Origin: Ilyonectria destructans
Lineage: Eukaryota > Ascomycota > Sordariomycetes > Hypocreales > Nectriaceae
Assembly (NCBI GenBank): GCA_020740775.1
Contig: JAHEWK010000025.1
Span: 1 to 64,000 of the forward strand
Direction of reading: 5' to 3'
Length of the DNA stretch: 64,000 bases
In this document: in pieces, positions 57,833 through 64,000 of the stretch
Layout of the letters: each line of letters opens with the position of its first letter
Numbering within the stretch: the first letter of the stretch is position 1
Position numbers and translations under genes: made by a program
The notes under the pieces: model-generated
What the model saw: the letters and a program-made list of their open reading frames with translations, nothing else
Database searches by the model: none
What the model was told of the DNA's origin: nothing

Positions 57833-59032
57833 ATGCCTCCAATACTCGTGTACTGCCCAGCACGGGTCCGTACTCAACATGCCACGATCTTACGGGATAA
57901 CCCTTCTTGGGTCTCCTGTCCGCATTGTGGTAGCCCCCTAGCCGATAAGCCCTCCGACGATGCCTCTGACGATGACCTTGAAGAGGTAGACTTCCAGAGC
58001 CTACCCGATCGGACCCGAAAGGCCTTTTCAGCGACTGAACGCCCCCAGCCAGTACTGTACGCCTCAAACGCCGAGTCGCAAGCGGCACTTACTCATCGAG
58101 CCGGCGCAACCAATTTCTCATCTGCTCTTCGAGAGGCGGATAAAGCCCGTCAGGCCAGTATTCGGAACGATAAAACTAAGGCCGAACGGAGCAGTACGGA
58201 GCTTATACAGCCCCGTAAGATCGGAATATCGTTGTACTTGTACGCTGGGAATTACTGTACGGCCGAGTCTGGTGGTATCGAGACCCTTGAGTGGTTTGAT
58301 GTCATGGCCGTACATAGGTTTCCGATGGCCGTACAGTTCAATACGGCCCTGGAAGCAGATACACACCAGCAGTTAATGTCCGCCCTTATCAAACGGTTCT
58401 TTTCTAACTCAGGGGAATGGGCAAAACTAGCTGAACGGGAGTGGACGGCTATTCCTATCGATGGGAAGGCAGCAAGCCTAAACTTGAACGTTCGGTTCTG
58501 TGAGGCAGCGTACGAGTCCACTCAGCTCTGGACATTCCTGCTGCAGACGGGACTTCTGCCTCGGTCGGAAATCCGCCTACACCTACGTACCGGCGTCTCT
58601 GCCAACCAACCAGAACAGGACAGAAAGGTCAGTACGAAGGGTAAAAGGACCGTACTGGCCCATCCACAAGGACGCAAGCGCGATACGCCCGAGTCACGTA
58701 CCAGTATTACAGTCAAGACCGAGAAACGCTCCACTTCGACAGCTAAACGAATCAAGACGGAACCGAGCGGGCCAGTACGGAAGAAGGATAAAAAGGCGTC
58801 TGGTAAGGCCGAGGCTAGCGAGTCTGCCCAGCAGGAGCTAGCTAAAGCAGAGGTGGACATACCCGTTCAGGAGATAATAGTTGCGGATGAGCCTGTTCGG
58901 TATGGATCTGAAGGAGGTAACGAGGATTGCAAAGACCCCTTTGAGGATAGCCTCTTGCAGTCCGACCCCTTCGTGGTATTTAAAGGTACACGTTCGTACG
59001 CGAAGGCTTCTGAACGGGCATCTTTAGAGTAA
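57833..59032 (+). CDS. gene A of copy 2: zinc-motif, SUMO-consensus accessory protein
   Basis: A single exon, 399 residues, starting MPPILVYC. The N-terminal C8-x7-H16-x12-C29-x2-C32-G spacing equals gene A of copy 1. An acidic segment follows (DDASDDDLEEVDF). The central domain, about residues 125-260, begins KIGISLYLYAGNYC and contains FSNSGEWAKLAEREW and LWTFLLQTGLLP. The C-terminal third is Lys/Ser-rich with VKTEK and IKTEPSG, matching the SUMO-site consensus, and basic runs suited to nuclear import. No catalytic motif is seen. By position and conservation it is a transposition partner of gene B, for example a DNA- or transposase-binding factor (inference). Confidence 0.85.
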   Translation: MPPILVYCPARVRTQHATILRDNPSWVSCPHCGSPLADKPSDDASDDDLEEVDFQSLPDRTRKAFSATERPQPVLYASNAESQAALTHRAGATNFSSALREADKARQASIRNDKTKAERSSTELIQPRKIGISLYLYAGNYCTAESGGIETLEWFDVMAVHRFPMAVQFNTALEADTHQQLMSALIKRFFSNSGEWAKLAEREWTAIPIDGKAASLNLNVRFCEAAYESTQLWTFLLQTGLLPRSEIRLHLRTGVSANQPEQDRKVSTKGKRTVLAHPQGRKRDTPESRTSITVKTEKRSTSTAKRIKTEPSGPVRKKDKKASGKAEASESAQQELAKAEVDIPVQEIIVADEPVRYGSEGGNEDCKDPFEDSLLQSDPFVVFKGTRSYAKASERASLE

Positions 59033-59038
59033 AAGTTC

Positions 59039-60706
59039 CTACTCTATAGCCAGCCCCGTTTCTGAATTTACATCCCATTCGTTCTCGGAACCGTCCGTTC
59101 TCCCGCGTACATGCCCGTCCAGATCAAATCCTCGCATCCTTAATGTATCCTCTAAGTGTTGGATACCTCCGGTTGGCGGCTCCTGGAGCTGTAATTGAGG
59201 GTCGACTCCGGATTTGTGGTGGTCTTCAAGTTTTCCCCGTAGGTAAACGTATGAGCGATAAAATGGGATCTTGATACCGTTTACACGGCGCTGTTCGCTC
59301 CCTTCCCTGGCTGAACAGCTAAGTACGGACTTGCAAAGCCCTAATACCTCGGTAGAGAGATACGACGATAGATCGAATGATCTGTGACCAAGAAGCTCCT
59401 CCATCTCCTCTAGTACGGCCGGGATGATTGGTTCCCTATAATCCTGCGTACGGGACTGTTCAGGGTGGTGATAGAGGACGTATGGGACCCCAGGAATAAC
59501 GTGAGGTCGGTTGGATTGTTTGCGGATGTAATGATTATTCCATACCCGTACGAAGCCGCGCAGGTCCGTATCTAAAGGTTCCATATATATATAGAGTAGG
59601 GCAATCTGGTCGTAGATTTTGCTTGGTTCGAAAAGCCCGATTGTATGTAGGGTGCCAAAGACAGTCTACACATATTAGTACGGGGGCGTTTAGGGACGCC
59701 CGGAGGCGCTTAAGAGTGTCCTTACCCGCCAAAACTGCGAACGGCCTTTACAAAGACGATTCCACCAGCTCTCGATCTTAACATTATGGATGCTCTTGCC
59801 GTATACAAAACAGTCCTGAAACTGAATTGGTACGGCCTCGCCCGTAAGTGGTTGTACCCGTTCGCGCCCAGTCTGACTCGAGTGGTACCAATGGAGGCCA
59901 GCAACAACCGGAGTTTCTTTCCCACGATCAGCTCGTATAATCCGAGGCGTAAAGCCAAGTTCGCGAACGACCGCGAGGTATTGGAGCCCAACGCCGATGG
60001 ACGTATGCGTACTAAAGCCGACAAAAAACCAAGGGATATATCTCGAGTAGGCGTCGATCCCAGCGTAGATCTCAAAGCCGTACGGCCTTAATTTATCGTA
60101 CGCATCGATAGACCAGATGAAATTTGGCCCAGGGCAGGTCCAGCCCGTACGGCGCCGTCTAAACTCGTCCCGCCGGTCCCGGAAGCTCCGTTCGTGGACC
60201 TCTTTGTAGGCAGAGTAGAGGACATCTCGGCTTATAGACAATCCTTGTTGGCGCAGCTCTGTTCGGAGGTATTCCCGCCCGTACCCTGCCAAACGGCTCG
60301 TTGGGTCGACTGCTTGGGCGATATGAGTAATGGCTTGTTCTCGTAAGGTAATATTTTCCTCTCGAGTATGCCGCTTGCGAAGGTCCATCTCTTGACGTAG
60401 CCGTACGAAGCCGGTTAGGGTAATAGAAAACCCCTCGGAATGTAGTACCTGGAGTAAGCGCTCGTCCGTAAGGTAGTGTTCGAAGAAGTGGAAGCGTAAA
60501 CGGTCCCGGAGGGCATCGGTCACATCCGTACGGCCCTCGCGTTGGAAGCCCCAAAGTCGAAGGAAGCGCTTTAGGGTAGATACGGAAACAGAGACGTCTA
60601 GGTCCGTCCGGAGCCATTCGCACAAGGCCTTATCCGTCCAGCGTAACTGCCATTTCTCGTAGATTTGATGTTGGTAAGGCTCAAGATTGATCCTAGCTCG
60701 GGGCAT
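59039..60706 (-). CDS. gene B of copy 2: integrase-like DDE transposase, intact
   Basis: Exons 60706-59726 and 59665-59039 (60-nt intron GTAAGG...GTGTAG) give 535 residues. The N-terminus (MPRARINLEPYQHQIYEKW) and SVSVSTLKRFLRLWGF look like HTH modules. The catalytic core of retroviral-integrase (rve) fold shows FIWSIDAYDKLRPYGFEIYAG (first D, about residue 200), RIIRADRGKETPVV (second D) and HNVKIESWWNRLC (E). The D-KL-x-x-YGF and N-x-K-I-E-x-WW motifs recur in uncharacterised integrase-core proteins of fungi and animals. It would cut the element ends and join them at TA. Not Tc1, pogo or hAT by these motifs. Confidence 0.88.
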
Positions 60707-60719
60707 ATTATCGTTGCGT

Positions 60720-60775
60720 TCGGGGGCGTTAGCATGCGTTCGGGGGTGTTACGAGGCGTTCGGGAGCGTTCGGGG
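60720..60775. repeat. GCGTTCGGGGGCGTT-type direct repeats before gene B
   Basis: About four near-tandem units of GCGTTCGGG(G/A)G(C/T)GTT lie just upstream of the gene B start. They could be transposase- or regulator-binding sites. Confidence 0.6.
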
Positions 60776-61166
60776 GTGTAAAAGATATTTCGATGGATAT
60801 ACAGTCGGATGTTAAGACATGTACGAGGAAGAGAAAAGAAGACAGCGCAAGGTCCATTTCTGACCCGTACGGGGGAGAGCCCGCCCGCCGGACTATCTCA
60901 AATACCGAAAGACCAAAACGGTTATGAACAGGAGCTCACCCTCCCGAACAGGCCCGTTCGTCATCCCCCCCACCCAAAAAAAAACCCCGAAAATCTCTGT
61001 CTGAAAAGCAAATGGCGCCGTACGGTGCTCACCCATCCGAACGCACCCGTACAGACAAGAACGGGAAGCCAAAAAAACCTTGCCGAAAACGTGATACCGA
61101 CCGCCCTGTGCGAAGCCAAACGGGGCCGTTCGCGGGTATAGTATCCTGAACGCCAACGGAAATGAC

Positions 61167-62249
61167 CTACTCGGAACCAGAATCTAGAAAAAAGTTAGAT
61201 ATCGTCCGGGAATGTACAGACCTGTGCGCGCCCGTACGGGGATGAGCGGGGATATACATACCAGACTCCTCAGACTCGTCGGCGACCTGGCTGAGGACGT
61301 CCGCGAGCGTACGGAGGTGCCTACGGGGGACGGAACGGATGGCGTCAAGAATGTCTTCGTCGTCGTCTAGGGCCGTACGCTTGCGGCTGCGACCGCCCGA
61401 GGCCTTACGGCTACGCTTCTTGCCCCTAGGCTTGGCATCTCCGTCCTTGACTAGAAAAGACATGAGAACGGGAGCGAACGGGAGAAAGCGGGGGAAAACG
61501 GGGGCAAACGGGGGCGTACGTACCATAGAGACTGCACCGCTTAGCGGCGGAGTTGTAGCGACAGTTCGCGCAGGAGCCGCTGATCTGAACGCAGCTTTCG
61601 AACGGTCCTAAACCCTTCCGGCAGGAAGCGCACGCATCCGTTCCGGACCGTAAGTTGCCGTACAGATGGTGGAAGGCCGCATCAGAATTAGCACCCCGCT
61701 TCAGATTGAGCGAACTGGAGATTTCGGCTCCGTCCACGCCCGGACGGGTACGGACGCCCATCTCACGCTTGATCTAAATGTGGACGTCAGCGTACAGGTC
61801 TAGACGAAGCCGTACGGCTACGAGCGGGAGCAAACAACAAACCCTGAAGTAGTTCTGGGCAAGGGCACGAACGGCGGCGGACACGTTCTTAGAGATATCT
61901 ATCGAACGGGTCAGAACGGGTGTAAACGGATAGAAACGGGCGTGAGCGGGAAAGTACGCTTGAGGACCCAAGCGGTCAAATGCTCGCCAACGGTCTCGTT
62001 CGGCTGCGGATCCTCAAGCTCTACGTTCGGGAGCCGATGGCCGCGAACGCGAGTGTCCGGGGGCGTCCAGCTAGGATGGTTGGGGGGAACCCAGGGCTCG
62101 AAGTCGTCCGCCTCCGAGAGGGCGTGTTCGCTAACGTCCGAGAGCGAATCGCTTCCGTCCGGGCCAGGAAGGGGGTTACCGGAACTGGGGCCGTTCGGGG
62201 CCGGAGCGGGACCGGACGCTCCCTTTCCGGAGCGAGTTCCCCGAGGCAT
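61167..62249 (-). CDS. gene C of copy 2: six-cysteine DUF3716-like protein, five exons
   Basis: Exons 62249-61958, 61898-61843, 61773-61524, 61450-61262 and 61183-61167 are all GT-AG and in phase, giving 267 residues from MPRGTRSGKGASG. The N-terminus is Pro/Gly/Ser-rich with an acidic patch (LSEADDFEPW). The middle carries C-x2-C-x8-C-x6-C-x2-C-x8-C (CASCRKGLGPFESC; CANCRYNSAAKRC), typical of fungal DUF3716. A basic block (RGKKRSRKASGGRSRKR) and an acidic, helical end (LADVLSQVADESEESD) follow. Introns are short and packed with CCCGTTC/CCCCGT words. Probably a nuclear zinc-binding protein; role unknown. Confidence 0.8.
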
Positions 62250-62876
62250 ATCGTTCAGGAGTATTCGGGAGCGTTCGGGCGCGTTCGGGAGTTGGGGCGT
62301 ACGGAATTGTACGAAAGTGGCTATCGACAAACCGGGGCTATACGCAAATGTTAGTATGTGTACGGAGCCGAACGAATGTGTGAAAAATAAAGAAAAAAAT
62401 ATGGGGAAGTTAAGGTGGGGGCCGGAAGGCCCCGTACGGGACCGTACGAGATCCGAATTTCTCAGGGAAGGTGGGGAAAAAAGGTTTTGGGGCAACTGCG
62501 GAAACTGCTGAAAAACGCCGGTAAGGCAAGAACCAGAACAAAGGCAGGGCAGGCGCCCAGGCACGTGACTGCCAGGCAGGGGAGCAAGCCAGCCGACCGG
62601 TTGCAATTGAGCGCCTGCACGGAAGCGATCGTGAGAACCCATTTCTGGACGGTTCGGAACGCGAAAAAGACGCTGCGTATTGACCTGATCGCTCCCGATC
62701 GGCCGGCGTATGTAACAAGGCGGTATTGTGATGGCGCGGGCTGGAAAACTGGGATATGAGAAAAGACCCATAAATCTTAGAGTTTCCAGCGATTTTATTG
62801 GCTACTACCAAATTGGGACTAGCGGATTGCATCTATCCAGTGGTGGTCCGAGCGCACGGCTGCCGTGGATCTATCC
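62250..62876. other. noncoding arm of copy 2 between gene C and the right end
   Basis: Carries the likely gene C promoter and GCGTTCGGG-type repeats near 62270-62300. Frames here have no motifs. Confidence 0.5.
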
Positions 62877-62915
62877 AAAAATGGGTTTTGACCCAGTCCT
62901 AGATATAGCCTTCCG
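62877..62915 (-). repeat. copy 2 terminal inverted repeat, right
   Basis: Inverted partner of 57559-57597; TA follows at 62916-62917. Confidence 0.88.
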
Positions 62916-62917
62916 TA

Positions 62918-64000
62918 GACTGGGGTCCCCCAGGGCTGGCATCTTTCTTCTGATCGTCCACACACTCGGATTCATCGCTGGTTCCCGGATCTGCGTCGTC
63001 CGCTTCGCTGGCCGCTCTGCCGCCTCTAGAAATGCATTTTCAACGACCGAAGCGTATCTTGGACCCATCTATTCGGCGTCATTCCACGCGTCTAAGGTAC
63101 ACTGGCGTTTTCGTGGTAAACTGGGCCGTTGGATGATCCTCTTCTGCGGTGGGGCGGAAGTCAAATCCTCCCGGACAATACGGGTCCGATTTGGTTGCGC
63201 CGGCGGCACTGGATGAAGTGTTCTCCGCGGCAAGTCGAATTATTCAGGCTCCGTCGTCCCCGTTGCGGAGCCGTGCCAACGTGCATTGCAGCCTTGATCA
63301 GGGCTGCAGCCCATCACTGCCGCCTGCGAATTCAGACCTCACTACATATGGACGGGATTGTGGACAACTGGCCATGGCCAAATTGTCCGCGTGCCGACTT
63401 GTTACGGGGCGTCCCTCGCGCCGCTGGATCGTCCTGTTACTGAGGAGCAGATGTGGCGGTGGATGTAGTCCAGAAGTGGGCAGGGCAGCGGGGTACCATT
63501 GGGAGCCACCCTTGTGTCCTTCTGTCAGACAATTGGGTCCACTGGGTCCACCTTTGGCATCAGTCAATTGATGAGAATTATCTTGAAGAGCTCGAGCTAG
63601 ATGCACGTTAGTGCGCAGCTCTTTGTACACAAAGAAGAGTCCTGCTTTGTGGTGCAGAATCCTTGGAAACGAGGCTGTTGGCGATGCCTGATACAGCCTG
63701 TGTTTGAGCTTTGACTTCAACGGGGGTCATAACCCCTGTCAGTTGACTTTTCGACCCTGGCCATCCCGTGTGGGCTCGGCTAAGATCCATGCCCTAAGGG
63801 GCACAGTCAAGGGGGTTGCCCGAGACAGCCACACAAGAGAGTAGGTATGCATCCTCATCTTCCACGACGCTCTCTATCACGCCTTTCGGGTGCCAGATCG
63901 AGAGCACCAGCTACCTGTTTTCTCGCGGCTTCCGATCGCGGGTATACGCCTCTGACAGATGGAATCTACGGACAAGTGCGGCAATGCCGTCTGCACAACG
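62918..64000. other. right flank; no clear gene
   Basis: The first 100 bp may continue the frame interrupted by copy 2 (see findings). The rest holds the LTR-B relative and no supported gene. Confidence 0.4.
63523..63650 (-). repeat. diverged relative of LTR family B
   Basis: TGTCAGACAATTGGG, then TTGATGAGAATTATCT and GCAGCTCTTTGTACAC match the inverted family B LTR of 55515-55709 in order and spacing. The far boundary is unclear (a TGTCA at 63737-63741 is one option) and no flanking duplication was found. Confidence 0.6.

Larger units (their letters stand above)
57559..62915. mobile_element. three-gene DDE transposon, copy 2, apparently intact (candidate new family)
   Basis: Terminal inverted repeats of about 39 bp (CGGAAGGCTATATC, then C or T, then AGGACTGGGTCAAAACCC) differ at one position, with TA duplications at 57557-57558 and 62916-62917. 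Inside are gene A (57833-59032, plus), gene B (59039-60706, minus, 6 bp from A) and gene C (61167-62249, minus). All three genes read through without stops after splicing. The whole element, coding and not, is saturated with CGTACGG and CGTTCGG words. The order and sizes match copy 1 at 49588-54987, except that gene C is inverted. Confidence 0.88.

Noticed and set aside
57315..57941. 208-aa plus-strand frame
   Set aside because: It crosses the left end of the transposon and the start of gene A; no motifs.

Overview
This window is nuclear DNA of a filamentous ascomycete (Pezizomycotina; Hypocreales-like gene content, but the order is only an inference). The reasons are small GT-AG introns of about 45-100 nt, two Zn2Cys6 transcription factors, a GPI-type secreted protein, and a repeat fraction typical of these fungi: Copia and chromovirus Gypsy retrotransposons, hAT, pogo/Fot1, Tc1/mariner, MULE and Crypton. 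Host genes are sparse islands in a dense mosaic of nested transposons. Several coding regions carry single nonsense codons of the C:G-to-T:A type, consistent with light RIP-like mutation.

Layout. 1-2851: 3' half of a Copia element with its LTR. 3.1-3.8 kb: carboxylesterase pseudogene. 4.0-6.0 kb: intact Zn2Cys6 regulator. 6.6-7.4 kb: hAT remnant. 7.4-15.7 kb: chromovirus Gypsy element (minus) with a complete hAT (7628-10440) nested in its pol C-terminus. 15.7-16.4 kb: chromodomain gene cut by the 5' LTR. 17.2-18.3 kb: PD-(D/E)XK-like gene. 19.5 kb: Ecl1-like small zinc protein. 20.4-24.2 kb: class-3 lipase gene split by an intact pogo element. 24.5 kb: hAT-type MITE. 26.4-29.2 kb: second Zn2Cys6 regulator. 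30.2-32.3 kb: decayed Tc1 element carrying a solo LTR and a MITE. 33.6-35.0 kb: ankyrin pseudogene. 35.4-36.0 kb: GPI-anchored protein gene. 36.3-37.3 kb: RecQ-like helicase fragment. 40.4-48.1 kb: solo Gypsy LTR, hAT fragment, Crypton, second pogo and MULE remnants. 48.2-49.5 kb: second Tc1 remnant with a Copia solo LTR.

The most interesting part is 49.6-62.9 kb. It holds two related but strongly diverged DNA transposons of about 5.4 kb each (49588-54987 and 57559-62915). Each has terminal inverted repeats, TA target duplications and the same three genes: A, a zinc-motif protein with a basic, SUMO-consensus-rich tail; B, a retroviral-integrase-like DDE transposase lying tail-to-tail with A (6-9 bp apart); and C, a six-cysteine protein resembling DUF3716. 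All three genes of the second copy are open after simple splicing, so it looks potentially active. I cannot match this three-gene architecture to a described superfamily. Between the two copies lie a host gene (56.3-57.3 kb) and a 600-bp MITE that itself carries a solo LTR.
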